A stretch of DNA of 64,000 bases from Nostoc sp. FACHB-110 (GCF_014697425.1 NZ_JACJRU010000032.1:23514-87513); one strand, 5' to 3'; shown: positions 27,258 through 34,688, counted from the stretch's first letter. Notes: generated by a model from the sequence alone, not told the origin. Program-made: numbers and translations.

Positions 27258-28188
27258 TTATGTGTAATTGGAAATTCTATTATCAAGTAGTATCTCCGAT
27301 TCCAACACACTTAAAACCTTCTCTTCCAAATCAGTCAAATAAGCCCGATTCAGCTTTCCTAAAGATTCCAGAAATCTCTGCACTGATTCCTCTAGCCCAC
27401 TCGAATACACCCTATTGATGCGATCGCAAATCAACTGCATCTGCTGACATTCAGCAGGTAAATAATCGTAGGATTTTAGGTATTGCAGCCCAATCGTGTA
27501 CTCACCATCCCAGGTTTTGACGGTACAACTAAATTCACCAACAAAAGTCACGATACCCCAACAGCCACCCTTGCCCCGCAAATCAGGATTATCCTTGAAT
27601 AAAATCTGGCAAACTTCACCAATCTGGTAGCTGTTAGGTACTTGGGTGCGTTCCATAATTTTCTGCACCGCATCTTTGACAATACGATGAGATGGTACTT
27701 TCCCTTTGGCAAAATAAAGCAGCTTGTTGCCATGCTTCGGGCTGAAGGTCTGGGTCTAGCTTTGTCAGTGGTCTAACTTGCCACTCATTAGTTGGCAAAA
27801 TGTGATCGTTCCGATCACATTTTTCAGCCAGATTATCAAACACAACAGCCGCATCCATTAAAAGGTAAGATTGGCGACGGCTGTGGCCAAATCTATCACG
27901 GCAATATTCCTCGAAGGTTTTGTGTGTAGAGCGATAGAGCTTGCGATCGCGCAGTTCCATTAAAGCCTTGCCCGCCTCAAAAAATGCTCTTTCAACTCTG
28001 CGTTCGAGATGCAGGCGATCGCGTTGTTCGTCCTCGGTTAGTTCTGGTACTTCAACAGCATTAACTGTAATAGTTACAGTAGCAGGATTGTCTTCATCAA
28101 AGACATCCTTGGATTTAATAGATAACGTGTTATCAAGCGATTGAGCAGATATATCATTTTTCTGCTTGGAGGATGGTTTTTTAGGCAT
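27258..28188 (-). pseudogene. DUF3102-like plasmid protein, frameshifted (module A)
   Basis: From ATG 28188 the frame aligns residue for residue with the intact paralogue at 48413-49324, including ERRVERAFFEAGKALMELRD and RDRFGHSRRQSYLLMDAA. The match ends at WQQAALF near 27718. After that the correct continuation (AKGKVPSHRIVKDAVQKIME, then VPNSYQIGEVCQILFKDNPD) is in a different frame to 27258. One small deletion accounts for the break. The N-terminal half resembles phage/plasmid helix-turn-helix proteins; the C-terminal half has a small beta-domain and a leucine-rich helical end. A 12-bp-arm palindrome lies inside the coding sequence at 27797-27823. Confidence 0.85.
27797..27823. promoter_or_regulatory. 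Palindrome AAAATGTGATCG / CGATCACATTTT inside coding sequence
   Basis: Perfect inverted repeat with 12-bp arms around TTC, within the DUF3102-like gene of module A. The paralogous gene of module B carries different palindromes (48931-48990) at the same protein position, just before the conserved ILPT-E-QVRPL. This could be a binding site of the encoded protein or a regulator. Confidence 0.6.
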
Positions 28189-28300
28189 TCCACCCCTTTT
28201 TTATTTAAAAGTATTTTCGAGACAGCCAATTACAGATAAACATTGGGTGCGGCGAATTGTGGTGTCATGCTTTGAGATTAATTCAGCATCACCACAAAAA

Positions 28301-28582
28301 TTAGTCTTCCTCAATTTTCACGATGTCATTGATAGTGACTAAATTCCCAGATAGCTGAGAACAAATCCTGGCAAGCTTGACTATATTATCGATATCCGCT
28401 TTCTTAAGCTTGCCATCACGAGCGACCGTTAAGGTATGCCTAGTGACTTCATTCGGCGTTCCTTCAAACTGCCGATGAACGGCATAGACAGATAGAGGAC
28501 TGCCATCTTCGGCCTTGGGCCACCATTGCGAGATATCAATATATGCTTCCATCCAGAGAGCTAACACTTTTCGATTTTCCAA
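28301..28582 (-). CDS. Small Cro/C1-like regulator (module A)
   Basis: Up to 93 residues. The C-terminal part (KKADIDNIVKLARICSQLSG, then LVTINDIVKIEE) aligns in shape with the end of XRE-family helix-turn-helix proteins such as the 85-residue protein at 49477-49734, which occupies the same place in module B. The start is uncertain: TTG 28582 directly touches the only good GGAGG, GTG lies further in, and ATG 28552 would give 83 residues. It faces the rightward operon across a region with three direct repeats and a hairpin, so it is a candidate repressor of that operon. Confidence 0.6.
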   Translation of the reverse strand: MENRKVLALWMEAYIDISQWWPKAEDGSPLSVYAVHRQFEGTPNEVTRHTLTVARDGKLKKADIDNIVKLARICSQLSGNLVTINDIVKIEED

Positions 28583-28603
28583 CCTCCATTAACGCCTATC
28601 TGA

Positions 28604-28699
28604 TTACAGAATAACAGCCAATCAATATACAGGCTATCAATTAACAGAATAACTGCTAATCAGTGTATTGACAATCAGTTAGCAGAGTAGCATAATCTA
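28604..28699. promoter_or_regulatory. Three direct repeats in the divergent regulatory region
   Basis: TTACAGAATAACAGCCAATC (28604 on) and TAACAGAATAACTGCTAATC (28642 on) match at 18 of 21 positions. A third, weaker copy TTAGCAGAGTAGCATAATC starts at 28679. Spacings are 38 and 37 bp. Lying between a small regulator gene and the operon it faces, they look like operators or iterons. Confidence 0.65.
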
Positions 28700-28707
28700 A
28701 ATATATC

Positions 28708-28754
28708 AAAAGGCAATCGCTCTCAGCCTCGGAAACTTTGCGCGATCGCCTTTT
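28708..28754. promoter_or_regulatory. Leader hairpin with HIP1 arm (module A)
   Basis: AAAAGGCAATCGC (28708-28720) pairs with GCGATCGCCTTTT (28742-28754) with one mismatch and a 21-nt loop, 23 bp before the start codon at 28778. The same hairpin with a related loop lies at 49868-49913 in front of the paralogous gene. The right arm followed by TTTT also resembles a terminator or attenuator. Confidence 0.7.
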
Positions 28755-28777
28755 GTTCCACTTACGGAAATATTATT

Positions 28778-29518
28778 ATGACGTACAATATCTGCATTCA
28801 GCAACCGCCCGTCCGTTGCGCCCTACCGCACCTCAAAAGAATTGCTGCCCCCGACGAACAAGCGATTGCTCAAGACGAACTGAACCAGTATGTTGCGGAG
28901 CAAGCCCAGGCGGTAGCACCAGAAGAATTGAGAGTAGTTGACATATCTTTTTACGACAAAGAATATTATGCAGGCGACAAGCTGATTGCCACTGTAAGCC
29001 ACGATGACGACGATTTTGTGACTCAACGCTGGGTAATCATGATCAACAACGCAGAAGAATTTCGTGCAGCTACCCCAATGATGTGCGATCGCTACATTCG
29101 CATACATTACAAAGATGGGTCTTTACCAGTGCAGGAAGAAGCAGGGGGGCAAGGGAGCAGGGGTGCAGGGGAGAAAAATTCTTGCCTTGTTGCTTCTGCC
29201 ACTACCGGAAATGAAATCATGTCCCAGATTTTCGATGCTTGTGAACAGCATGGCTTGGAACTGCTTGACGATGGGATTTACCAGGATGATGTGAAATTAG
29301 GCGAAGTCGGCTTTACTGATGCTAACTGGTGGGTTATTCGAGCAGCCCAAGCCCATCAAGGGAGAGCCATCTGTGAATCGGTGGATGAGGCAGTGCGATC
29401 GCTGTTGGTGATTACCGATTGGGATGACTTGTTAGATAAGCCATTCGACCAACTCAGTAAGCAGGAATGGTTGCTCGTCATGGAGTCTGAGCCAGTGCAG
29501 GAATTAGTTGCGGCTTAG
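28778..29518 (+). CDS. Plasmid protein of unknown function (module A, first operon gene)
   Basis: A 246-residue acidic protein with no family I recognise. Its start (MTYNICIQQPPVRCALPHLK) and body (YVAEQAQAVAPEELRVVDIS; TTGNEIMSQIFDACEQHGLE) align with the amber-broken gene at 49940-50764. A stretch at about 123-143 (EEAGGQGSRGAGEK) is absent from the paralogue and is encoded by the GC-rich GGGGCAAGGGAGCAGGGG repeat type, so a repeat has been inserted in frame. The second half (HGLELLDDGIYQDDVKLGE) may be a small alpha/beta domain. Ends in TAG and is followed by a hairpin conserved in module B. Confidence 0.75.
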   Translation: MTYNICIQQPPVRCALPHLKRIAAPDEQAIAQDELNQYVAEQAQAVAPEELRVVDISFYDKEYYAGDKLIATVSHDDDDFVTQRWVIMINNAEEFRAATPMMCDRYIRIHYKDGSLPVQEEAGGQGSRGAGEKNSCLVASATTGNEIMSQIFDACEQHGLELLDDGIYQDDVKLGEVGFTDANWWVIRAAQAHQGRAICESVDEAVRSLLVITDWDDLLDKPFDQLSKQEWLLVMESEPVQELVAA

Positions 29519-29524
29519 GGAAAG

Positions 29525-29544
29525 AGTGGGCTTTTATACCCACT
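29525..29544. terminator. AGTGGG...CCCACT hairpin after the first operon gene
   Basis: AGTGGG (29525-29530) and CCCACT (29539-29544). The equivalent hairpin AGTGGGC-TTTTGAT-GCCCACT follows the paralogue in module B at 50770-50790. Conservation in two diverged modules argues that it works, as partial terminator or RNA-stability element. No T-run follows. Confidence 0.6.
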
Positions 29545-29653
29545 GACTTTATCCAATGATTTACCAGTTCCAAATATAACCAACTGCAATGGGGTCAACC
29601 CTCAGTAATTCTGTCCCCATTGTCCCCCAATCCTCTCAATCATCAACAAATTT

Positions 29654-30013
29654 ATGCAACCCACAATATCAATTCCAAAAGACTGGGAATACCCCAGATT
29701 CGCATTCGGGCAGCGTACACAGCAGGGAAATTCGCTTCGCTCAAATTCAAAATTAGTAATTCAAAATTCAAAATTGAGGAAGAAAAATGTAATTTTGCAT
29801 TTTGAATTTTGCATTTTGAATTGTTTAAGTTATACGGTACTTCCTGACAAACATTCAGATGAAGTTCGGCATTACTCTGACGACCAACTTCAAACGCTTT
29901 CCATTGCAGAAATACAAGCGGAATTACAAGCAGAAATCGAAGAACATCAACAGCAAATCAAAGCACTTCAACAGCAACTAGTGGCCATCACAGGAGGTTC
30001 AACTGATGGCTAA
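29654..30013 (+). CDS. Small plasmid protein carrying an in-frame repeat insertion
   Basis: A 119-residue frame. Residues 1-25 (MQPTISIPKDWEYPRFAFGQ) and residues 60-119 (DKHSDEVRHYSDDQLQTLSI, then AELQAEIEEHQQQIKALQQQ) look like one protein with a C-terminal coiled coil. Between them lies a segment encoded by the AATTCAAAATT inverted repeat at 29744-29823. The natural protein was probably about 90 residues. Whether the version with the insert folds is unknown. Its stop overlaps the start of the next gene (ATGGCTAA at 30006-30013), so the two are translationally coupled. Confidence 0.65.
   Translation: MQPTISIPKDWEYPRFAFGQRTQQGNSLRSNSKLVIQNSKLRKKNVILHFEFCILNCLSYTVLPDKHSDEVRHYSDDQLQTLSIAEIQAELQAEIEEHQQQIKALQQQLVAITGGSTDG
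29744..29823. repeat. AATTCAAAATT inverted repeat inside a gene
   Basis: Left half is built of AATTCAAAATT units and the right half of AATTTTGCATTTTGAATT units, forming a long imperfect hairpin. The ends have the same sequence as the 32-bp inverted ends of the four-helix-bundle element at 32353-32844, so this may be an empty or miniature relative. Confidence 0.7.
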
Positions 30014-30203
30014 AGTTGTCGATTGTTATGTGGAACGGACTGCTGCAAGACTGTTGCGCTCGCTCAATGGTTCTGGTGGTGCTGTTCCTCTGCACCGCAT
30101 TCAGTTTTCTAACACGATCATTCAATACTTGCTTGACCAAAAAGAAGCACAAATAAAGAACACGGGACACGGGTTTTTGTTGGCAGTTGTTGAGAAGTTT
30201 TAA
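30006..30203 (+). CDS. Small plasmid protein, 65 aa
   Basis: Encodes MAKVVDCYVERTAARLLRSL and FSNTIIQYLLDQKEAQIKNT, a compact, mildly basic protein with no family I recognise. AGGAGG at 29993-29998 precedes ATG 30006 by 7 nt, and the start codon lies within the last codons of the upstream gene. This strong ribosome site is the main evidence that it is real. Confidence 0.65.
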   Translation: MAKVVDCYVERTAARLLRSLNGSGGAVPLHRIQFSNTIIQYLLDQKEAQIKNTGHGFLLAVVEKF

Positions 30204-30228
30204 GCCCAGAAATTAGGAGCAAATTGCC

Positions 30229-30426
30229 ATGAACTTACCACCTTTATCGTTATTAGTTGAATCTGCGAAATATCTAGTATCACAAATTGAAAAACATCCT
30301 GATTACCAAGCACTTAATTATCAGCCAGACTTAACAATTGGTGATGCTCAAACAGCATTGTCATACTTACAAACTGAATTAGATAGCAATCAACAGCCTT
30401 CAATTGTATCCGAGAGTGTTGATTAG
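30229..30426 (+). CDS. Small acidic plasmid protein, 65 aa
   Basis: Encodes MNLPPLSLLVESAKYLVSQI, then GDAQTALSYLQTELDSNQQ: two amphipathic helices separated by a short turn. AGGAG lies 10 nt upstream of ATG 30229. It follows the previous gene by 25 bp in the same operon. No family recognised. A 134-bp MITE-like element begins 6 bp after its stop. Confidence 0.6.
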   Translation: MNLPPLSLLVESAKYLVSQIEKHPDYQALNYQPDLTIGDAQTALSYLQTELDSNQQPSIVSESVD

Positions 30427-30431
30427 GAAAT

Positions 30432-30565
30432 GTAAGAATTCAGAAGTCAGAATCCAGGAGCCAGAATGTTAGAAAATTCGGACAAAATCTTCTCTTTCAA
30501 TAGATGAATCATGCGCTCATTGCTTTTAAATTCTGACTTCTGACTTCTGAGTCCTGCATCCTTAC
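30432..30565. mobile_element. 134-bp MITE-like element, copy 2
   Basis: Starts GTAAGAATTCAGAAGTCAG and ends CTGAGTCCTGCATCCTTAC, with the same length and ends as the element at 5800-5933. Inserted between two operon genes without disrupting either. Confidence 0.75.
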
Positions 30566-30681
30566 TAGGAAATAGCAATCGCTTGAATGAGTGCTGATGT
30601 TCAAGCGATTACCAGTGGCAGAAAATAGCGCATTGCTAAAGAAGCTTCATTATGACACATCAACTGTAAGGACTGAGGAGA

Positions 30682-31044
30682 ATGAAGTTTGAAATCAATC
30701 AAATTGTTGAAATTGTCGATGATAAGCCTGTTATTCTCTCTACCGAAATTAGAGTATTAACGCAATCTACTGACTTATATTCTTTAGCCAGAGATTACAT
30801 TGAAGAATACGCGGATTACGAGTTTGTCCAACGCAATCAATACTCTGGATACAGAATTAAGAACAACAAACGCCACCGATACATTATAGTTTTGATTCCG
30901 CAACAAGACAGATTAATTATTTGCTGCCAATTGGAATCAAGTAACAAAAACAAATTGTTTCCGTATCTGTGGGAAACAACAATTACTACTGTTGAACAAT
31001 TACATGAGTTTTTCGGAATTTGGTCTAATAAAGATTTTCTCTAA
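30682..31044 (+). CDS. Plasmid protein of unknown function, 120 aa
   Basis: Begins MKFEINQIVEIVDDKPVILS and contains DLYSLARDYIEEYADYEFVQ and RHRYIIVLIPQQDRLIICCQ. Predicted as mixed helix and strand, no signal peptide. GAGGAG lies directly upstream of ATG 30682. The same-strand neighbours and 28-bp gap to the next gene place it in the module A operon. I do not recognise the family. Confidence 0.7.
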   Translation: MKFEINQIVEIVDDKPVILSTEIRVLTQSTDLYSLARDYIEEYADYEFVQRNQYSGYRIKNNKRHRYIIVLIPQQDRLIICCQLESSNKNKLFPYLWETTITTVEQLHEFFGIWSNKDFL

Positions 31045-31072
31045 CAACAGAACAATTTTGTAGGAGCAATAT

Positions 31073-31885
31073 ATGACAAATGAAATTAAACTAGGTTTTT
31101 GCAATCCTCCAGAACCAGTTTATCTTTACGTCAAGAATGGGGAATTAAGCGGTGAATCTTTTTTGTGGTATCACTTCAACATTGAGCAAGATAAAACTAT
31201 ACCAGTTCAACCTCGTGGGTTAACAGGTTATTTATCCGAACTACGAGTCACAGCAAAAGAGTTCAAAGGTAAAGACAATCTCAAGTTAGATATTGTTGTT
31301 GCTGCTGATGAGGTTTATTTAATTAGAACTGGCATAGAAACCAATTTTGCTAAGACATTTTTATTATCAGCATCCCTGGTACAAGATTTTTCCAAACCCT
31401 TGATTATTGCTGTTACTAGTGGTGAAGAAAATACCGTGTTCTGCCGCTTATATGATGCCACTACCAAAGTCAGAATCCGCAAAGAATGGAATCCGAATTC
31501 GGATTGGGCATCAATTATTACTGAAATTCAATCTCGGTTAGGAACATCTTCATCTGTTCCCTTAACACCAGAACAGCCACCGCACCCGCAAGATTTACGT
31601 ATAAAACAGATTCGGACTTTATTGAATTATCCGCTTGATTTGGTACGGGAGTATTTGCAATTTCAAGATGTTGACCGTCCGAGTTTACTTCCTGTCAGCA
31701 AGATTGATTCTCTCGTAAAAATAATGTGTCTCGCTTGGGCTGCTGACAAGTTTGAAAACCCGAATGATGCCGAATCTTTGTATCAAAAGCAAGTAGTTGA
31801 CGCGATCGCCAGTGGTGCTGATGAAGTAGCGGCGATTCGCTCATGGATGCAGCAGTTAACAACAGTAAATGCTGGGGCAGCTTGA
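31073..31885 (+). CDS. Plasmid protein of unknown function, possible OB-fold, 270 aa
   Basis: The N-terminal 160 residues alternate strands with basic and aromatic residues: EPVYLYVKNGELSGESFLWY, GLTGYLSELRVTAKEFKGKD and LKLDIVVAADEVYLIRTGIE. This suggests a beta-barrel such as a single-stranded-DNA-binding OB fold, though no signature is decisive. A proline-rich linker (PLTPEQPPHPQD) leads to a helical C-terminus. TAGGAGC precedes ATG 31073. Position in a replication-gene operon fits a DNA-metabolism role; this is inference. Confidence 0.65.
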   Translation: MTNEIKLGFCNPPEPVYLYVKNGELSGESFLWYHFNIEQDKTIPVQPRGLTGYLSELRVTAKEFKGKDNLKLDIVVAADEVYLIRTGIETNFAKTFLLSASLVQDFSKPLIIAVTSGEENTVFCRLYDATTKVRIRKEWNPNSDWASIITEIQSRLGTSSSVPLTPEQPPHPQDLRIKQIRTLLNYPLDLVREYLQFQDVDRPSLLPVSKIDSLVKIMCLAWAADKFENPNDAESLYQKQVVDAIASGADEVAAIRSWMQQLTTVNAGAA

Positions 31886-31996
31886 AGTAAGAAAAAGCTT
31901 GGGGCAGGAGGAATATCAACTCATCCTCACATTCTATATCCTGCACCCATGCTTTTTGATTTTTCCCTACATCAATGAATTACAAGGAATTATCTC

Positions 31997-32200
31997 ATGA
32001 AAGTCATTGTCACAGTAATCGAAAAAATCACAAGTGAAGCTCACCTCAATATTCCAGATGGTTTGGCTCAAGAAGTTATTAAACAGCAAATATTAGACCT
32101 TTACAACAGTGGTCAAATGCAGACTGATTTGAACATTTTCAAAGTTGATTTTGAATCTATTAGCGCACGGATTGTTAGTGAGATTCAACAAGCGCAATAA
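31997..32200 (+). CDS. Small plasmid protein, 67 aa (paralogue of 53145-53366)
   Basis: MKVIVTVIEKITSEAHLNIP, then LDLYNSGQMQTDLNIFKVDF. The protein at 53145-53366 in module B matches throughout (MKVVVQIVEKVVSEAHIHLP; TPDLNIFQVEFESINA), and conservation at the protein level in two diverged modules shows it is a real gene. An acidic, strand-rich protein; no family I can name. Preceded by AAGGAA 10-15 nt upstream of ATG 31997. Confidence 0.8.
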   Translation: MKVIVTVIEKITSEAHLNIPDGLAQEVIKQQILDLYNSGQMQTDLNIFKVDFESISARIVSEIQQAQ

Positions 32201-32352
32201 ATATCAATTTCTCTCTATATCAAATTAGCAGGGAGCATTTATGACTAAAACTTTGACAAATCCAGAAAATTATACCTGCCATGAAATCGCCAGTATTCTT
32301 TCGCTGAATTTATTAACTGTTAGACATTGGATTCAAAGAGGCTGGCGTAGAA

Positions 32353-32844
32353 CAATTCAAAATTCAAAATTCAAAATTCAAAATGGAAGATAATTCTGTC
32401 AATTTGATGCAGGGATTAATTACTTTATACAAAGGAGATACCAAGTAATGAGTCAACAGAGAGATATTACAGATAGAACATTCAATTTTGCCGTTAGAAT
32501 AGTCAACTTATGTAAAGTGTTAGATGAAAAACCAGGAGTAGGTCGAGTTTTATATAAACAGCTAATTCGGTCTGGAACTTCCATAGGGGCAAATGTTGAA
32601 GAATCTCAATCTGCTCAAAGCAAAGCTGATTTTGTACATAAGCTAGAAATTGCTCTTAAAGAAGCCAGAGAAACAAGATATTGGCTGAGAATTATGATAA
32701 CTACGGAAATTATAGAGCAATCACGATTGTCATCATTGCTCAATGAGAGCGAAGAACTCATCAAGATAATTGCAGCAATAATAGTCAAAACCAAGCAAAA
32801 CAATTCCAAATAATTTTGAATTTTGAATTTTGAATTTTGAATTG
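32353..32844. mobile_element. 492-bp element with perfect 32-bp inverted ends carrying a four-helix-bundle gene
   Basis: The left end is CAATT plus four CAAAATT-type units (32353-32384). The right end (32813-32844) is its exact reverse complement over 32 bp. Between them is one gene (32448-32813), whose stop codon overlaps the first base of the right arm. The element splits a small HTH gene. There is no obvious target-site duplication and no transposase, so movement would depend on an outside enzyme or on the encoded protein. Confidence 0.8.
32448..32813 (+). CDS. Four-helix-bundle protein (23S rRNA intervening-sequence family)
   Basis: A 121-residue protein of the IVS/S23 four-helix-bundle family (TIGR02436-like). 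It shows DRTFNFAVRIVNLCKVL (8-24) and, in order, GRVLYKQLIRSGTSIGANVE, ESQSAQSKADFVHKLEIALK and EARETRYWLRIMITTEII. Members are found inside 23S rRNA intervening sequences, as stand-alone cassettes, and as Avd accessory proteins of diversity-generating retroelements. They form pentameric barrels that bind nucleic acid. GGAGATACC precedes ATG 32448. Here it is the only cargo of an element with perfect inverted ends. Confidence 0.88.
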   Translation: MSQQRDITDRTFNFAVRIVNLCKVLDEKPGVGRVLYKQLIRSGTSIGANVEESQSAQSKADFVHKLEIALKEARETRYWLRIMITTEIIEQSRLSSLLNESEELIKIIAAIIVKTKQNNSK

Positions 32845-32945
32845 TTTTATCTTAAACAGTTTTTAGAAAATCCTCCACATCAAATCAAACAAAGAATCGC
32901 ATCTCTTGATTCTGAAGCAATCAATTATTTATTGGGTAAAAAAAT

Positions 32946-33404
32946 ATGACAGAACAAATTACAGACTTAGAAAGATGCTGGTTTTTATCTCCACCCTGGG
33001 GTAATCGAATCCCACCTGTTGAAGTCAACTTGCTTGAAAAGGTCTACCTCAAAGACAACAGAACATTCGGTTACTGCTGCGGTGTTCAGTGGTATGGCGA
33101 TTGCTGGAACTACATTATTGAGATCAAAGATGACTTTATTTACACAACAAAACACCAGATTATCGGCACTGGTCAAATCCAACCCAACACTTTGAATAAA
33201 CCAGCTTTTGTCTTGGGATCTCGCGTCATGTTGTGTTTTCCCAATCACGGTACAAAGCAAAGGCTGATTCTGGGGATTGAGTTAATTGAAAAGTCCTGGT
33301 TCTATTTGGTCGAGTTGGCATCACCTAGTTTTTTTCCATCATCCGTTATGACCAACCGCTTTTCTTTGGTACGCGAACAAGACTTGGTACGGGTCAATGT
33401 CTAA
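32946..33404 (+). CDS. DUF1392 protein (module A copy)
   Basis: A 152-residue protein of the cyanobacterium-specific DUF1392 family. It has LERCWFLSPPWGNRIPPVEV, KTFGYCCGVQW-like NRTFGYCCGVQWYGDCWNYI, and KPAFVLGSRVMLCF, and ends LVREQDLVRV. Two further copies are in the window (50887-51345 and 59342-59806), each with the SPPWG and FGYCCGV phrases. The pattern looks like two small beta-barrel (SH3-like) repeats. Function unknown. Its start overlaps the stop of the interrupted HTH gene. Confidence 0.85.
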   Translation: MTEQITDLERCWFLSPPWGNRIPPVEVNLLEKVYLKDNRTFGYCCGVQWYGDCWNYIIEIKDDFIYTTKHQIIGTGQIQPNTLNKPAFVLGSRVMLCFPNHGTKQRLILGIELIEKSWFYLVELASPSFFPSSVMTNRFSLVREQDLVRVNV

Positions 33405-33445
33405 GTCAACACTCAACACTCTCTACTCACCACACAACTAAAACT

Positions 33446-34219
33446 ATGTCACACATTGAAATCGCCCAAATCATCGAGCAGATTAAACAAGAGATTGAGG
33501 TAGACGCATCAGGTAATGCCAAAGCCAGCATCAGAGCGACTGCAAGATTAGCGGGAGTAGACCATACTGCAATTATCAATCATCTCCAAAGTGGTGAACT
33601 AAAACCAACCAAATTAGCTCAGATGCTTATGGAGCAAGGATTTAATGCTGGTGAACTAAAAGAGTGGCGTACTGAAGGCATTCCCGACAAGGCGATCGCC
33701 ATTATTTTGGAATACTATGCTTTCTACGCAAACCGCTATTGTAACCCCCAAGCGAGATTGGTATGCCGTTCATTCAACACCATCGGTATTCGGGCTTGGA
33801 TTCAAGAAAAATTAGGTTGGACAAAACCCGCGACTGCAAATGAAACTGCCATGACCCAGATACAGTTACTCGCTGCAATTGCACAACAGATGGCCGAGCA
33901 AGAACAGCGTTTACTCCAACAGCAACAACAGCAAGCCGAAATTTTGGAAAGGCTCAAAGCCGTCGAAGTTGAGCAAGACAGAGTAAACACACCTTCCGGT
34001 CACAAGTACAGTATCGTCGGTTTCGCTAATCTTCAGGGTTTAGAAATCTCAGCCAAAGAAGCAAGTGCAAAGGGAAAAAAGGCCAGTGCCTTGTGTCGTA
34101 AGCAAGGCATAGAAATAGAACGTATTCATGACCCCAGGTTTGGCAGAGTCGGCTTGTATCCCGAAAGCATTTTGATTGATGTGTTTTCTACCAATTCTAA
34201 AGAGAAAGCGACCGCTTAA
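33446..34219 (+). CDS. Antirepressor-like DNA-binding protein (module A)
   Basis: A 257-residue protein. The N-terminal domain (SIRATARLAGVDHTAIINHL; EWRTEGIPDKAIAIILEYYA; IGIRAWIQEKLGW) resembles cyanobacterial phage-antirepressor-like helix-turn-helix proteins. A glutamine-rich coiled coil (AEQEQRLLQQQQQQAEILER) follows at about 150-175. The C-terminal domain (YSIVGFANLQGLEISAKEAS, ending FGRVGLYPESILIDVF) resembles the KilA-C/antirepressor winged-helix class. The protein at 51372-52240 shares the N-terminal domain but has an unrelated C-terminus. It probably regulates the plasmid operon. Confidence 0.72.
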   Translation: MSHIEIAQIIEQIKQEIEVDASGNAKASIRATARLAGVDHTAIINHLQSGELKPTKLAQMLMEQGFNAGELKEWRTEGIPDKAIAIILEYYAFYANRYCNPQARLVCRSFNTIGIRAWIQEKLGWTKPATANETAMTQIQLLAAIAQQMAEQEQRLLQQQQQQAEILERLKAVEVEQDRVNTPSGHKYSIVGFANLQGLEISAKEASAKGKKASALCRKQGIEIERIHDPRFGRVGLYPESILIDVFSTNSKEKATA

Positions 34220-34635
34220 TAGGGGTACAGCGATCGCGCTTTTGAATGGCATTGTGATTAAGCATTTATTACTAATGTAACAAAGCTTCGTTACAAAACT
34301 TAAAACCTCTGCGTTATGGCGATAGTCAAAAAGTAAAAAGCAACCGTACCGAAACAGTCACGATTGCAGGAGGAAATTTAGGTTATTCAGGTATACCCGA
34401 TACTTTCTCCAATTTCGGACACTTTCACAAAGCTTAAGGAAATTAACCGAACACATAGTTGCAATGCCTTCAAAAAAAGAGAAAAGTAATGCGACAACTC
34501 ACTTTATTTCCCAAATCTTACTTGTTGGAGTTTCAACCAGATTTTCCCAAATGGTGTAAAGTATTCGTGCTTTAGTTCAGATGTACTAAAAGCCTGATTT
34601 CGTTTTCTAGCTAGTAGCTGTTTTTAAACACTTTC
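34220..34635. other. Intergenic region before the replication gene
   Basis: About 415 bp, mostly without structure I can read, except an AlkB-gene remnant at 34489-34575. An AGGAGG-like site at 34368 has no frame of useful length after it. A replication origin could lie here, but I see no iterons. Confidence 0.4.
34489..34575 (+). pseudogene. 5' remnant of an AlkB-like gene
   Basis: 28 codons starting MRQLTLFPKSYLLEFQPDFP. The intact AlkB-family protein at 54040 starts MQQLTLFPESASTLLVTYYP. The same order (small plasmid genes, then AlkB, then replication gene) in module B supports common origin. The rest of the gene is lost. Confidence 0.6.
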
Positions 34636-34659
34636 TAGCGGTATGACCCGATACCGCTA
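34636..34659. promoter_or_regulatory. 9-bp inverted repeat just before the CyRepA1 start
   Basis: TAGCGGTAT-GACCCG-ATACCGCTA, a perfect 9-bp inverted repeat. It ends 29 bp before ATG 34689, just upstream of the ribosome site GGAGGG, so it is well placed as an operator or a translational control hairpin for the replication protein. Confidence 0.6.
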
Positions 34660-34688
34660 ACTTTTCCATGCGTCTATTGGAGGGAATT

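Larger units (their letters stand above)
32241..32949 (+). pseudogene. Small HTH (MerR/excisionase-like) gene interrupted by a 492-bp element
   Basis: The 5' part from ATG 32241 encodes NYTCHEIASILSLNLLTVRH, then WIQRGWR, a compact helix-turn-helix of the excisionase/MerR type, and runs into the repeat at 32353. The 3' part resumes at 32845 with FYLKQFLENPPHQIKQRIAS, then LDSEAINYLLGKKI, and stops at TGA 32947-32949. That stop overlaps the ATG of the next gene (ATGA), as expected for an original operon member. The halves are out of register by one base (112 nt before the element). The 5' frame alone stops at 32391-32393. Confidence 0.75.

Noticed and set aside
28604..28699. The three direct repeats as a CRISPR array
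   Set aside because: Only three copies with 16-17 bp between them, diverging from left to right, and no cas genes; an operator or iteron role fits better.
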